NCBI RefSeq assembly: GCF_046844695.1
Contig: NZ_CP177354.1
Location: forward strand, 4,154,001 to 4,218,000
Origin: Pokkaliibacter plantistimulans
GTDB lineage: Bacteria; Pseudomonadota; Gammaproteobacteria; Pseudomonadales; Balneatricaceae
Direction: 5' to 3'
DNA length: 64,000 nt
The position numbers were made by a program, and so were the translations under genes. The notes beneath the pieces were generated by a model, which did not search any database, was not told the origin of the DNA, and was given only the letters and a program-made list of their open reading frames with translations. Of this stretch, positions 54,586 through 63,232 are shown piece by piece. How positions within the stretch are numbered: the first letter of the stretch is position 1; each line of letters starts with the position of its first letter.

Positions 54586-55501
54586 ACTCTTCAATCTCGC
54601 GTTTAAGCCATTGACAGAACTGCACCACGCCCGCCTGACGACGACGCTCTGCATGAGTAAGCAGGACATAGCGTGCAGGAGACGGCACTGCAGGTGCCCA
54701 CAGCGCCTTGAGCTGACCAGAGTTCAGAGCATCAGCAACCAGCGCCATCCGCCCCATTGCCACTCCTCTTCCCTGTGCCGCGGCTTGCTGTGCCAGCTGC
54801 GCAAGGTTGAATATCTGCTCCTGACGCGGCTTCACTTCGGGCAAAGTCTTGGCTTTTAACCACGCACGCCACTCATCGTGAACATCGGCGCCAGCCCAGC
54901 CCACGCCATCCAGCAGCCATACCTGATCCTTAAGATATTTTTCCGGTGTGGGCTGAACCCCCTCCGCCAACTTGTCCGCTGCCACGACTGGCAGCAGATA
55001 TTCTTCCAGCAACACCTCGTCAAAACCAATCGGATATCCCCAGGGGTCATAGCGAATAGCCAGATCGATACCTTCTGCTAATAACTCCCGAGGAGAAAGA
55101 GCATGAAACTCCGCCCGCAGAGAGACCTCAATGTCGGGGTACGCAGCAGAGAAACGACCGAGACGCGGCAGCAACCACTGCATGGCAAAAGAAGGGCAGC
55201 AACTGACGACCAGCTGGCGGTCCGTTTCGGGACGACGAATCCGGCGAACCTCATCAGAAATTTCTGCTACCACACGTGATGTCAACGCCGCCAGGCGGCG
55301 GCCTTCGGGGCTCAGCATAACGCCACGCCCCTGACGAATGAATAGCGATACCCCTAACTGCTGCTCCAGCTGACGCACCTGCTGACTGACAGCGCCTTGG
55401 GTAACACAGAGCTCATCGGCGGCTTTGGTGAAACTTTGCAGCCGGGCTGCGGCTTCAAACACCCGCAGGCCGTTCCAGCAAAGGCTATTTAGGATTGGCA
55501 T
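54539..55501 (-). CDS. LysR family regulator (GcvA/DsdC-like)
   Basis: 320 residues. N-terminal winged HTH (about 8-67): LRVFEAAARLQSFTKAADELCVTQGAVSQQVRQLEQQLGVSLFIRQGRGV. The effector domain includes SCCPSFAMQWLLPRLGRF and ISLRAEFHALSPRELLAEGIDLAIRYDPWGYPIGFDEVLLEEYLLPVV, close to GcvA. Divergent from dsdA with a 98-base gap, so it most likely activates dsdA in response to D-serine or a related amino acid. A dyad ATTAG-N5-CTAAT in the gap fits the family. Confidence 0.88.
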   Translation of the reverse strand: MPILNSLCWNGLRVFEAAARLQSFTKAADELCVTQGAVSQQVRQLEQQLGVSLFIRQGRGVMLSPEGRRLAALTSRVVAEISDEVRRIRRPETDRQLVVSCCPSFAMQWLLPRLGRFSAAYPDIEVSLRAEFHALSPRELLAEGIDLAIRYDPWGYPIGFDEVLLEEYLLPVVAADKLAEGVQPTPEKYLKDQVWLLDGVGWAGADVHDEWRAWLKAKTLPEVKPRQEQIFNLAQLAQQAAAQGRGVAMGRMALVADALNSGQLKALWAPAVPSPARYVLLTHAERRRQAGVVQFCQWLKREIEEFKRSCQRHLADWLPE

Positions 55502-55505
55502 TTAT

Positions 55506-55520
55506 ATTAGGATTTCTAAT
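55506..55520. promoter_or_regulatory. LysR/GcvA-like operator between the divergent genes
   Basis: ATTAGGATTTCTAAT is a perfect 5-bp dyad with 5-nt spacer and the T-N11-A form of LysR sites. GcvA sites contain CTAAT. It sits 5 bp from the regulator start and 80 bp from dsdA, well placed for activation and autoregulation. Confidence 0.6.
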
Positions 55521-55599
55521 TCTAGAGTTAAGGGCATGCACTTATTGGCAGTTTTGAATGCTGTATATTTAATGCAATTTGGCCCACCAAGGCAGCATT

Positions 55600-56904
55600 A
55601 TGCAAACAGAAAACCTAATCCGGCAACTACAAAAAAATATTCCTGTTCTCTGGACAAACCCACACTTTCATGACGTTGACAGCACCGATAGTGTCACAGC
55701 GGAACTGTCCGGCCTGCGCCTCGAAGCCATTGCACGCTGGCAGTGGCTGGAAAGTTTTATAAAAGAACGCTTTCCAGAACTGCAAAGCACGGCAGGTATT
55801 CTGGATGCACCACTCATTGAGCTGCCTGATCAATACCAGCCTCTGGGCGCTCATCCGGAAACGGGACGCTACTTGATTCAAGCGGATCACCAGTTTCCGA
55901 TAGCAGGCTCTGTCAAAGCGCGCGGAGGCTTTTATGAAGTACTGCTGTTCGCTGAATCACTCGCCAGACAGCATGGACTGCTAAAAGATCTGTCTCCGTC
56001 CACAGCTCTGGGCAGTGATGAGGCCAGAGCCTTGTTCAGCCAGTATCGTATTGGCGTCGGCAGCACTGGCAACCTAGGCATGGCCATTGGCCTGATGTCT
56101 GCCGCACTGGGGTTTCAGGCAGAAGTACATATGTCAGTGGAAGCCAAAGAGTGGAAAAAGCAGCGCCTTCGCCAACATGGCGTCAAGGTCGTTGAACATT
56201 CAGGCGATTATGCCAAAGCGGTGGAAGCAGGCAGACAACAGGCTGAGCTGGATGAAAAAGCCTACTTCGTTGACGATGAGCGCTCTAAAGCCCTGTTTGT
56301 GGGCTATAGCACTGCCGCTACCTGTGTGCAGCAAAAGCTGGCAATGCAGAATATTGAAGTCAACGCCGAGCACCCCTTGCTGGTTTACATACCCTGCGGG
56401 GTTGGAGGTGCACCAGGAGGTATTGCCTTCGGACTACGGCAGCTATTTGCACCACATGTACACATCTTTTTTGTCGAACCCTGCGCATCCCCCTGCGTAC
56501 TCGCTAATCTCGCCTCATCTGCACTAGCAAATGAAGACCCTGCCAGGGACGAAGTCAGTGTTTACGATTGGGGATTGAACAACCAGACGATCGCAGATGG
56601 CCTGGCAGTCCCTACAGCGTCAGGTTTTGTATGCTCTGTAATGCAACAAAGACTCTCTGGAGTGATGACGGCCAGTGATGAGGAAATGCTTGATCGGCTT
56701 CGTCAGCTATACAAACAGACGGGAATTAAGATAGAGCCTTCCGCTGCCGCGGCGTTATTGGGACCAGAGCGGTTGTTGAATACCACCGAAGGACAGACGT
56801 ACCTGCAGCGCCAGCACATCAATCTATCCAAAGCTACGCACATACTCTGGACGACGGGTGGCAGTTTAGTACCTGAGGAGATATTCAGCTCCTGGCTTGC
56901 ATAA
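55600..56904 (+). CDS. dsdA: D-serine ammonia-lyase
   Basis: 434 residues from the ATG at 55600 (AAGG upstream). Fold-type II PLP enzyme: the PLP lysine is in FPIAGSVKARGGFYE, the phosphate loop is GSTGNLGMAIG, and CGVGGAPGGIAFGL plus the late TTGGSLVPEEIF complete the site. E. coli DsdA has 442 residues. Converts D-serine to pyruvate and ammonia for detoxification or carbon use. No D-serine permease gene (dsdX) adjoins it. Confidence 0.94.
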   Translation: MQTENLIRQLQKNIPVLWTNPHFHDVDSTDSVTAELSGLRLEAIARWQWLESFIKERFPELQSTAGILDAPLIELPDQYQPLGAHPETGRYLIQADHQFPIAGSVKARGGFYEVLLFAESLARQHGLLKDLSPSTALGSDEARALFSQYRIGVGSTGNLGMAIGLMSAALGFQAEVHMSVEAKEWKKQRLRQHGVKVVEHSGDYAKAVEAGRQQAELDEKAYFVDDERSKALFVGYSTAATCVQQKLAMQNIEVNAEHPLLVYIPCGVGGAPGGIAFGLRQLFAPHVHIFFVEPCASPCVLANLASSALANEDPARDEVSVYDWGLNNQTIADGLAVPTASGFVCSVMQQRLSGVMTASDEEMLDRLRQLYKQTGIKIEPSAAAALLGPERLLNTTEGQTYLQRQHINLSKATHILWTTGGSLVPEEIFSSWLA

Positions 56905-56983
56905 ACAGAAGATAAAACAATGGCAAGTGCTGGATGTTCTGGCACTTTCCAGATCGCGGACAAATAAAAACGGCAAGAAATTG

Positions 56984-57015
56984 AAATTTCACAAGACAGG
57001 GAGAAAGTGAAATTT
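56984..57015 (-). terminator. Possible terminator of the Asp/Val tRNA array
   Basis: AAATTTCAC (56984-56992) pairs with GTGAAATTT (57007-57015), 14-nt loop. On the minus strand it is followed by T-rich sequence (CAATTTCTTGCCGTTTTTATTT). It lies about 50 bases after the last tRNA. Confidence 0.5.
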
Positions 57016-57063
57016 AATACTGAGTTAATGCAGAAAAAAAGATGAGGATTAAATGGACCGAAG

Positions 57064-57139
57064 TGGTGGGTGCAAAGAGACTCGAACTCCTGACCCACGC
57101 CTTGTAAGGGCGTTGCTCTACCAACTGAGCTATGCACCC
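57064..57139 (-). tRNA. tRNA-Val (TAC), array copy 4 in transcription order
   Basis: 76 nt with CCA. Acceptor GGGTGCA, anticodon loop CTTACAA, T loop GTTCGAGTC. The divergent copy, flanked by CGAAGT/ACTTCG. Confidence 0.97.
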
Positions 57140-57171
57140 ACTTCGCACCAGAATGACATCTGGGTTTTAAA

Positions 57172-57248
57172 TGGCGGAGCGGACGGGGCTCGAACCCGCG
57201 ACCTCCGGCGTGACAGGCCGGCATTCTAACCGACTGAACTACCGCTCC
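57172..57248 (-). tRNA. tRNA-Asp (GTC), array copy 4
   Basis: 77 nt with CCA. Acceptor GGAGCGG, anticodon loop CTGTCAC, T loop GTTCGAGCC. Confidence 0.97.
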
Positions 57249-57293
57249 ACACTAAACCTTCACTAATAAGCCTGTGTCACCAAGCTTCCTTAG

Positions 57294-57369
57294 TGGTGGG
57301 TGCAAAGAGACTCGAACTCCTGACCCACGCCTTGTAAGGGCGTTGCTCTACCAACTGAGCTATGCACCC
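57294..57369 (-). tRNA. tRNA-Val (TAC), array copy 3
   Basis: Same mature sequence as copy 4, flanked by TCCTTAGT/ACTAAGGA. Confidence 0.97.
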
Positions 57370-57406
57370 ACTAAGGATGTTCCCAAATTTAGACTCTCTG
57401 GAAGAG

Positions 57407-57483
57407 TGGCGGAGCGGACGGGGCTCGAACCCGCGACCTCCGGCGTGACAGGCCGGCATTCTAACCGACTGAACTACCGCTCC
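57407..57483 (-). tRNA. tRNA-Asp (GTC), array copy 3
   Basis: Same sequence as the copy at 57172. Separated from tRNA-Val by 37 nt. Confidence 0.97.
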
Positions 57484-57528
57484 ACACTAAACCTTCACTA
57501 ACAAGCCTGTGTCACCAAGCTTCCTTAG

Positions 57529-57604
57529 TGGTGGGTGCAAAGAGACTCGAACTCCTGACCCACGCCTTGTAAGGGCGTTGCTCTACCAACTGAGCTATGC
57601 ACCC
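57529..57604 (-). tRNA. tRNA-Val (TAC), array copy 2
   Basis: Same mature sequence as copy 4, flanked by TCCTTAGT/ACTAAGGA. Confidence 0.97.
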
Positions 57605-57641
57605 ACTAAGGATGTTTCCAAATTTAGACTCTCTGGAAGAG

Positions 57642-57718
57642 TGGCGGAGCGGACGGGGCTCGAACCCGCGACCTCCGGCGTGACAGGCCGGCATTCTAAC
57701 CGACTGAACTACCGCTCC
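57642..57718 (-). tRNA. tRNA-Asp (GTC), array copy 2
   Basis: Same sequence as the copy at 57172. The spacer to tRNA-Val has one substitution relative to copies 1 and 3. Confidence 0.97.
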
Positions 57719-57763
57719 ACACTAAACCTTCACTAATAAGCCTGTGTCACCAAGCTTCCTTAG

Positions 57764-57839
57764 TGGTGGGTGCAAAGAGACTCGAACTCCTGACCCACGC
57801 CTTGTAAGGGCGTTGCTCTACCAACTGAGCTATGCACCC
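57764..57839 (-). tRNA. tRNA-Val (TAC), array copy 1
   Basis: Same mature sequence as copy 4, flanked by TCCTTAGT/ACTAAGGA. Confidence 0.97.
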
Positions 57840-57876
57840 ACTAAGGATGTTCCCAAATTTAGACTCTCTGGAAGAG

Positions 57877-57953
57877 TGGCGGAGCGGACGGGGCTCGAAC
57901 CCGCGACCTCCGGCGTGACAGGCCGGCATTCTAACCGACTGAACTACCGCTCC
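57877..57953 (-). tRNA. tRNA-Asp (GTC), array copy 1 (promoter-proximal)
   Basis: First gene of the array, same sequence as the copy at 57172. The predicted transcription start lies about 35 nt upstream. Confidence 0.97.
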
Positions 57954-57995
57954 ACAATTTTCATCAGCGACCAGTGCGTCGTGATGTGGGGCCGC

Positions 57996-58023
57996 ATTTT
58001 ACGCATTTCCCAATACTTGTCAA
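57996..58023 (-). promoter_or_regulatory. Stable-RNA promoter of the Asp/Val array
   Basis: On the minus strand a consensus TTGACA (58018-58023) and TAAAAT (57996-58001) are 16 bp apart. A GC-rich discriminator GCGGCCCC follows, as expected for a stringently controlled tRNA operon. Confidence 0.8.
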
Positions 58024-58259
58024 ACACTTAAATCGCTTTTTCATCGCCATGCAGACGATAGCCACTAGGCCCAGTGCAATCTGCGAATTACTGTTTCTTT
58101 TGCGGCTACGACAAGGGCTCACCTTGACGCTATGGAACTCGCATCGTTTAAATAGCAGCGTTGTTTTACAACATGGTTGCCCTTGTCAACTTAATCTCTC
58201 TGCCACACAAGCAAGCAACACTTATTATAGATAAGCCAACACTTTCGAGGATTCACTCC

Positions 58260-58826
58260 ATGCGCGGTTTATTAGCAGTCGCAGTATTAAGCCTACTGCT
58301 GAGCGGGTGTGCGCTAAGTCCACAAGCCATCACGCTAACCCCTCAACTCCAGCCTGGCGCCTATCAGGCCAGAGGACAAAGTATCAGCGTCAGCATCCAG
58401 GATCAGCGAGCAAACCCAGTACTAGGCACTCGCGGTGGCATCTATGCACGCACCAGCAATATCACATTACGGAATGATGTCAGCCAGACTCTCGCCAATA
58501 GTCTCGGGCAGGCATTGAGCAGAATGGGCTTCCAGGTTCAGGACTACAGCAGTGCCAACGTACACATGCGTGTGATTCTGGATCGCCTTACCTATCAGGC
58601 CTCTGTCAAGGGCGTCATTCAGACAGTTGACCTTTCCAACAGCATCAAAGTTGTGATTGAACAAGGCTCCTTCACCTATACAGGCCAGTTCGCGACGGAA
58701 AAACACCATGAGTTCGCCCGCATTCCTGATGAACAGACCAATACCCGAATAATCAATGAGCTCTTTGCTGACACACTGAACCGCGCACTAAGCGATCCGA
58801 AGGTTCGGCAGGCCCTACAGCGCTGA
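58260..58826 (+). CDS. yajG: YajG family lipoprotein
   Basis: 188 residues from the ATG at 58260 (GAGG upstream). The frame is open back to 58161 but without a ribosome binding site. Signal peptide with lipobox LLSGC. Mature YajG features: ISVSIQDQRANPVLGTRGG, LANSLGQALSRMGFQV, VHMRVILDRLTYQ, FATEKHHEFARIPDEQTNTRIINELFADTLNRALSD. An outer-membrane-associated lipoprotein family of unknown role. Confidence 0.9.
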   Translation: MRGLLAVAVLSLLLSGCALSPQAITLTPQLQPGAYQARGQSISVSIQDQRANPVLGTRGGIYARTSNITLRNDVSQTLANSLGQALSRMGFQVQDYSSANVHMRVILDRLTYQASVKGVIQTVDLSNSIKVVIEQGSFTYTGQFATEKHHEFARIPDEQTNTRIINELFADTLNRALSDPKVRQALQR

Positions 58827-58839
58827 GCGCATGACAAAA

Positions 58840-58873
58840 AAAGAGGCACGCAACCCAGGCTGCATGCCTCTTT
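58840..58873. terminator. Terminator between yajG and msrB
   Basis: AAAGAGGCA (58840-58848) pairs with TGCCTCTTT (58865-58873), with a GC-rich inner loop. T and A runs flank it, so it can act in both directions. Confidence 0.8.
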
Positions 58874-58936
58874 GTTATTACTTGATGATTATCAGACTGC
58901 TTATCATCGGGTCATTATTTAAATGACCCTCTCTAT

Positions 58937-59335
58937 TCAGTCAGAGGGTACAAACTTCATCGCGATAGAGTTGATACAGTAGCGCAGTCCGGTAGGTGGC
59001 GGACCGTCCTCAAAGACATGCCCCAAATGGGCATCACAATGATTACAACGCACTTCCGTACGAATCATCCCGTGTGAATTGTCACGCAGACTACTGACTG
59101 AATCGCTTGAGGCCACTTCCCAGAAGCTGGGCCAGCCAGAACCCGATTCATATTTATGATCGGATGAAAACAATGGATTATCGCAGCACACACAGTGATA
59201 CCACCCCACCGCGTTGTGGTAGTAATACTTACCACTGAAAGGCGGCTCAGTACCGCATTGCCGACAGACGGCAAACTGCTCAGGAGTCAACGATTCCTGC
59301 CATTCGCTTTCAGAACGCTGCGATTTTTTTTCCAT
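58937..59335 (-). CDS. msrB: Peptide-methionine (R)-S-oxide reductase
   Basis: 132 residues (E. coli MsrB 137). Zinc cysteine pairs CVCC and CNHC, the catalytic cysteine in GLRYCINSIAMKF, and the substrate loop SGSGWPSFWEV. An unusual extra pair CRQC appears before GTEPPFSGKYYY, where most family members have no cysteine pair. It repairs R-methionine sulfoxide in proteins. The order msrB-alaA with htpX nearby matches P. aeruginosa PA2827-PA2830. Confidence 0.93.
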   Translation of the reverse strand: MEKKSQRSESEWQESLTPEQFAVCRQCGTEPPFSGKYYYHNAVGWYHCVCCDNPLFSSDHKYESGSGWPSFWEVASSDSVSSLRDNSHGMIRTEVRCNHCDAHLGHVFEDGPPPTGLRYCINSIAMKFVPSD

Positions 59336-59518
59336 CGACTACCTCTTTCCTCTTGTCGGCTTATTCACTTGCAACGACATTGCGGCTGCGTATGATGAGT
59401 CGTCGCCTTATCTCAGAGACATGCCTAGCCTGCCTCACCAGTCTGACACCCTCTTCTTATAAGGCTGTTGCCCCAGTCCCTCAAGAGCCACCCTTTGACA
59501 CCAAGAGACAGCGTTACC

Positions 59519-60736
59519 ATGTCCGTCATCCGCAAGTCGCAGAAATTACTTAATGTTTGTTACGACATCCGCGGGCCAGTCATGCAGGAAGCCAAGCGCC
59601 TGGAAGATGAAGGCCAACGCATCATCAAGCTGAATATTGGCAACCCCGCCCCCTTTGGCTTCGATGCGCCGCAAGAAATCATCACTGATGTCATTCACAA
59701 CCTTCCCAATGCCCAAGGCTACAGCGACTCGAAGGGGCTGTTTGCGGCGCGTAAGGCCGTTATGCATAGCGCTCAGCTACGTAGCATTCAGGGTGTCACT
59801 ATAGAAGACATCTATCTTGGTAACGGTGTCAGCGAGCTGATCGTCATGGCAATGCAAGCCCTGCTGAACGATCACGATGAAATGCTGATTCCAGCGCCAG
59901 ACTACCCGCTGTGGACAGCAGCAGTTAACCTCTCTGGCGGCGTAGCTGTTCACTACCATTGTGACGAGAACAACGACTGGATTCCTGATCTGGAAGACAT
60001 GGAGCGCAAGATCACTCCCCGCACTCGCGGCATCGTGGTCATCAACCCAAACAACCCAACCGGCGCACTCTATCCAAAAGAAACTCTGGAAGGTATTACC
60101 GAGCTGGCGCGCAAGCACAATCTGCTGCTGTTCGCAGACGAAATCTATGACCGCATTCTCTATGATGGCGAAGAGCACACGCCTTTAGCCTCATTGTCTG
60201 ATGACGTTCTGTGCCTGACCTTCAACGGTCTGTCGAAGACCTATCGCGCGGCAGGATTCCGCTCTGGCTGGATGATTCTGAGCGGCCCCAAACACAAGGC
60301 CAAGGACTATATCGAAGGTCTGGACATGCTGGCATCAATGCGATTGTGTGCCAACGTACCAGCCCAGCATGCTATTCAGACTGCACTGGGCGGATACCAA
60401 AGCATCAATGATCTGATCATTGAGGGTGGACGCCTGCTTGAACAGCGTGATATGGCCTGGAAGTTACTCAATGAAATCCCTGGCGTGAGCTGCGTCAAGC
60501 CAAAGGGAGCTCTTTACCTGTTCCCACGCCTGGATCCGAACGTTTACCCCATTCGCAACGACGAGAAATTTGCACTGGATCTGTTGCGCCAGGAAAAAGT
60601 GCTGATCGTACAGGGCACCGGGTTCAATATGAGCGACACCCAACACTTCCGCATTGTATTCCTCCCCCACAAGGACATGCTGGAAGAAGCCATCGGCCGC
60701 ATCAAACGCTTCCTGAGCAAATACGAACAGCAGTAA
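59519..60736 (+). CDS. alaA: Alanine aminotransferase (AlaA-like)
   Basis: 405 residues from the ATG at 59519, the exact length of E. coli AlaA. The frame runs upstream to 59468 without a ribosome binding site. Fold-type I aminotransferase: KLNIGNPAPFGFDAP, NPNNPTGALY, ADEIYDRILYD, and the PLP lysine in LSKTYRAAGFRSGW. Substrate arginine region FRIVFLP. It makes alanine from pyruvate and glutamate. Divergent from msrB. Confidence 0.93.
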   Translation: MSVIRKSQKLLNVCYDIRGPVMQEAKRLEDEGQRIIKLNIGNPAPFGFDAPQEIITDVIHNLPNAQGYSDSKGLFAARKAVMHSAQLRSIQGVTIEDIYLGNGVSELIVMAMQALLNDHDEMLIPAPDYPLWTAAVNLSGGVAVHYHCDENNDWIPDLEDMERKITPRTRGIVVINPNNPTGALYPKETLEGITELARKHNLLLFADEIYDRILYDGEEHTPLASLSDDVLCLTFNGLSKTYRAAGFRSGWMILSGPKHKAKDYIEGLDMLASMRLCANVPAQHAIQTALGGYQSINDLIIEGGRLLEQRDMAWKLLNEIPGVSCVKPKGALYLFPRLDPNVYPIRNDEKFALDLLRQEKVLIVQGTGFNMSDTQHFRIVFLPHKDMLEEAIGRIKRFLSKYEQQ

Positions 60737-60809
60737 CCCATCAATCCTCTGCCAGCAGCGGCTCATTGATCAGTCAGCTGCTGGCTTGTAGTTATACTAT
60801 CGCCCTCAG

Positions 60810-61667
60810 TTATGGCTCATAACGCAACACCAGTACAAAATCGCCCTGTTGCTGAACATGATCTACGTAAACAAAATCGGGACCTTCCCGCTTCAGTAAA
60901 CGTTTGAGATTTGGCAAAGGCAGACTTTCATCCGCCCCCCACAATGCCAGAATACCTTCAGGCACCAGCACAGGCTCCAGCCGGCGCAAAGCCAAAGCCG
61001 CTTGCCGCTGTACATCGCCATGCATTTCATGGCAACGCACTACCGCGCCATCTATATCCAGCTGTTTCGGTAACCGACTCCAGCAAGAAGCCATAGGCTG
61101 ATCTACCAGACTAAGTCGATCAGCACGATACCCAAGGAAACGGTGCACATCTCTCAGGTGATCCTGCACCCAACGCTCGCCGGTGACATTAACCACGTGC
61201 AGCGCCCCGGCACTGAGCGCTGCCGAAGAAAACAGGCTATCCAGCGGTTCCAGATTCAACCAGGTGCGTCCGGGCAAGTCAGGCATCAGGACGCTTAGCA
61301 ACAGCGAGTCATCCATCTGCCAGCCATCGATCAGACCTTCACCACTCCAACTGAAATAGCGTTTCCCAGCCCAAGCCTGGGCACTCCCCTGGCAGCCCCA
61401 TACCTTCGGTGACTCACCCAATAACCTCACTGGCTTGCCATCCATGCACACACTCAGGCACTGAATACCTTTAACGTGCAACTGGCTCCACAGGTGCAGC
61501 ACAACCTCTTCGCCCAATGGAACACCTTCACAGTAGAGCTCAACCACCGGAGGCAGCCAGTTAAGATACAACCCACCCTCTTCCAGCTCACAGCTGACAA
61601 AGTTGGCCTGCATTTCATCTAACGGTCCTAGAGCACCGCTCAACGCCTGCCAGACTTGGCTATTCAT
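60810..61667 (-). CDS. Unknown protein in the alaA-htpX interval
   Basis: 285 residues from the ATG at 61667, which has GGAG at good distance. An ATG at 61673 is too close. It starts MNSQVWQALSGALGPLDEM. Trp and Leu rich, with no signal peptide and no clear membrane helix. A possible Rossmann-like core (ALHVVNVTGERWVQDHL...ILALWGADESLP) hints at a diverged methyltransferase fold, but the SAM motif GxGxG is not seen. In Pseudomonas an uncharacterised gene occupies the same place. I do not know its function. Confidence 0.6.
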   Translation of the reverse strand: MNSQVWQALSGALGPLDEMQANFVSCELEEGGLYLNWLPPVVELYCEGVPLGEEVVLHLWSQLHVKGIQCLSVCMDGKPVRLLGESPKVWGCQGSAQAWAGKRYFSWSGEGLIDGWQMDDSLLLSVLMPDLPGRTWLNLEPLDSLFSSAALSAGALHVVNVTGERWVQDHLRDVHRFLGYRADRLSLVDQPMASCWSRLPKQLDIDGAVVRCHEMHGDVQRQAALALRRLEPVLVPEGILALWGADESLPLPNLKRLLKREGPDFVYVDHVQQQGDFVLVLRYEP

Positions 61668-61917
61668 ATACATCTCTCCGCCTGACCTCCCATCGCGTGT
61701 CGCGCAGCATGCCAAACTTCATGCAAGCACGAAAGCGCAAACCACCACGGCATGAACATCTGGTTAACAAAAGCCAGATAACCAAGCTGTTAGAAGCAAT
61801 AACCGCACAGGGCGCAGGGTAACACTTTGATAAACTCAACAACCATAATTTGCTTGAATCCTTATCCTGCCAATCTATCTTAGAGCTCATCCTGACAAAT
61901 GGAGGTTTAATTCAACT

Positions 61918-62811
61918 ATGCGAATCCTGCTATTTCTCGCGACCAACCTGGCGGTCATGGTCGTGGCGGGTATCGTAATGAGCTTGCTCGGCGTGGGATC
62001 AACGTTGAAGGCCAACGGGGTGGACCTGGACCTTCAAAACCTGCTGATCATCTGTGCCATTTTTGGCTTTGCTGGCTCTCTGATCTCCCTGTTCATGTCG
62101 AAGACAATGGCTAAGTTTTCGACTGGCACCAAGATCATTGAGTCACCCAGAACAGCTCATGAAAAGTGGCTATTGGACACAGTGGCCGAACTGTCAAACA
62201 AAGCAGGCATCAAAATGCCCGAGGTCGGGATTTTTCCTGCACAGGAAGCGAATGCGTTCGCAACGGGATGGAATCGCAATGATGCTCTCGTTGCTGTCAG
62301 CGAAGGGTTATTGAGCCGCTTCCGATCAGAGGAAGTCAAAGCGGTACTGGCGCACGAAATTGGGCACGTCGCCAATGGCGACATGGTTACGCTTACCCTG
62401 ATTCAGGGAGTGGTGAACACCTTTGTCATGTTCTTCGCGCGCATTATTGGCCATACCGTAGATCGTTTCCTGAATAGCAATAATGAGCAAAACTCTGGCT
62501 ACGGTATCGCCTACTACCTAGTGTCATTTGTGATGGAAATCATATTTGGCATACTGGCGTCAATTATTGTCGCCTGGTTCTCCAGATTGCGGGAATATCG
62601 CGCCGATGAAGCAGGCGCTAGACTGACCAATAAAGATGCCATGATCAGCGCCTTACAGAGACTGAAACAAGAGTACGAACTACCATCCAGCATGCCTGAT
62701 CAGCTGACAGCCTTTGGCATTCGCGGCGGCATGAAAGGTGGACTGGTCGCCCTGATGGCAAGCCACCCTCCTCTTGATGATCGTATCAACGCTTTGAGAC
62801 AGCTGACTTAA
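61918..62811 (+). CDS. htpX: Membrane-bound zinc metalloprotease
   Basis: 297 residues. Two N-terminal membrane helices (about 4-24 and 39-58). Zinc motif HEIGH in LAHEIGHVANGDMVTL near residues 145-150, and the third ligand in REYRADEAGARLT. Two more helices lie between (about 160-180 and 200-222). C-terminal SHPPLDDRINAL. Degrades misfolded membrane proteins together with FtsH. GGAGG precedes the ATG. Confidence 0.96.
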   Translation: MRILLFLATNLAVMVVAGIVMSLLGVGSTLKANGVDLDLQNLLIICAIFGFAGSLISLFMSKTMAKFSTGTKIIESPRTAHEKWLLDTVAELSNKAGIKMPEVGIFPAQEANAFATGWNRNDALVAVSEGLLSRFRSEEVKAVLAHEIGHVANGDMVTLTLIQGVVNTFVMFFARIIGHTVDRFLNSNNEQNSGYGIAYYLVSFVMEIIFGILASIIVAWFSRLREYRADEAGARLTNKDAMISALQRLKQEYELPSSMPDQLTAFGIRGGMKGGLVALMASHPPLDDRINALRQLT

Positions 62812-62838
62812 GCCATAAATACATCCGCATGAACGATA

Positions 62839-62866
62839 AAATGGGAGCGCAAGGCTCCCATTTTTT
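62839..62866 (+). terminator. Terminator of htpX
   Basis: AAATGGGAGC (62839-62848) pairs with GCTCCCATTT (62854-62863), 5-nt loop, then TTT. Confidence 0.9.
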
Positions 62867-62890
62867 CATCCTGACTATTCTGAGTACGAC

Positions 62891-63196
62891 TCACTCACGC
62901 GTGTAAAAGGGAAGCTCGATTTGCATCTCATCACTCGCCAAACGGCGAAACCCCCGGGCTTTGAGTGCCATGCAGCGACATTGCAACTGCTCCCAGGCAT
63001 GCTCAAACTTCAACGGCAAACGACTACGTTTTACCGTCAATAAATTGCCAGCGAGCGTATAAGCCTGCGTCCAGAGATACCAATCCCCTACAAGATCTTG
63101 CTTGATCTCGATACAGATCATCTCCACTGACGAACACCACTTAAAACGCAAGCCTGGAATCCTTACAATAGCGCGCATGAAAAAAAGGGGCGCCAT
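62891..63196 (-). CDS. Small protein, possible WGR-like domain
   Basis: 101 residues from the ATG at 63196 (GAGG upstream). An ATG at 63178 lacks a site. The central part EMICIEIKQDLVGDWYLWTQAYTLAGNLLTVKRSR followed by FEHAWEQLQCRCMALKARGF has the spacing of WGR domains (xLQxDLFGxWxLxxxWGR...KxxRGY), but the WGR triplet itself is not conserved. Divergent from pdxB with a 36-base gap. Function unknown. Confidence 0.5.
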   Translation of the reverse strand: MAPLFFMRAIVRIPGLRFKWCSSVEMICIEIKQDLVGDWYLWTQAYTLAGNLLTVKRSRLPLKFEHAWEQLQCRCMALKARGFRRLASDEMQIELPFYTRE

Positions 63197-63232
63197 TGGG
63201 CCTCATTCACATTCAAAAGTAAAGAGAGCCAT

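Larger units (their letters stand above)
57064..57953 (-). repeat. Fourfold tandem tRNA-Asp/tRNA-Val array (235-bp unit)
   Basis: Four copies of tRNA-Asp, spacer, tRNA-Val, spacer with period 235 bp for the first three in transcription order. The last Asp/Val pair has a different inner spacer (57140-57171). The sequence just outside each tRNA-Val is complementary on both sides: TCCTTAGT with ACTAAGGA in three copies and CGAAGT with ACTTCG in the last. This covariation points to a functional extended acceptor helix in the precursor. Confidence 0.93.

Noticed and set aside
57274..58031. Repeated open frames on both strands of the tRNA-Asp/Val array
   Set aside because: They translate tRNA sequence (for example ETRTPDPRLVRALLYQ). 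Not real proteins.
61853..61877. Possible sigma-32 promoter of htpX (CTTGAA followed by CAATCTA)
   Set aside because: The spacing of about 11-12 bases is too short and the -10 match is poor.
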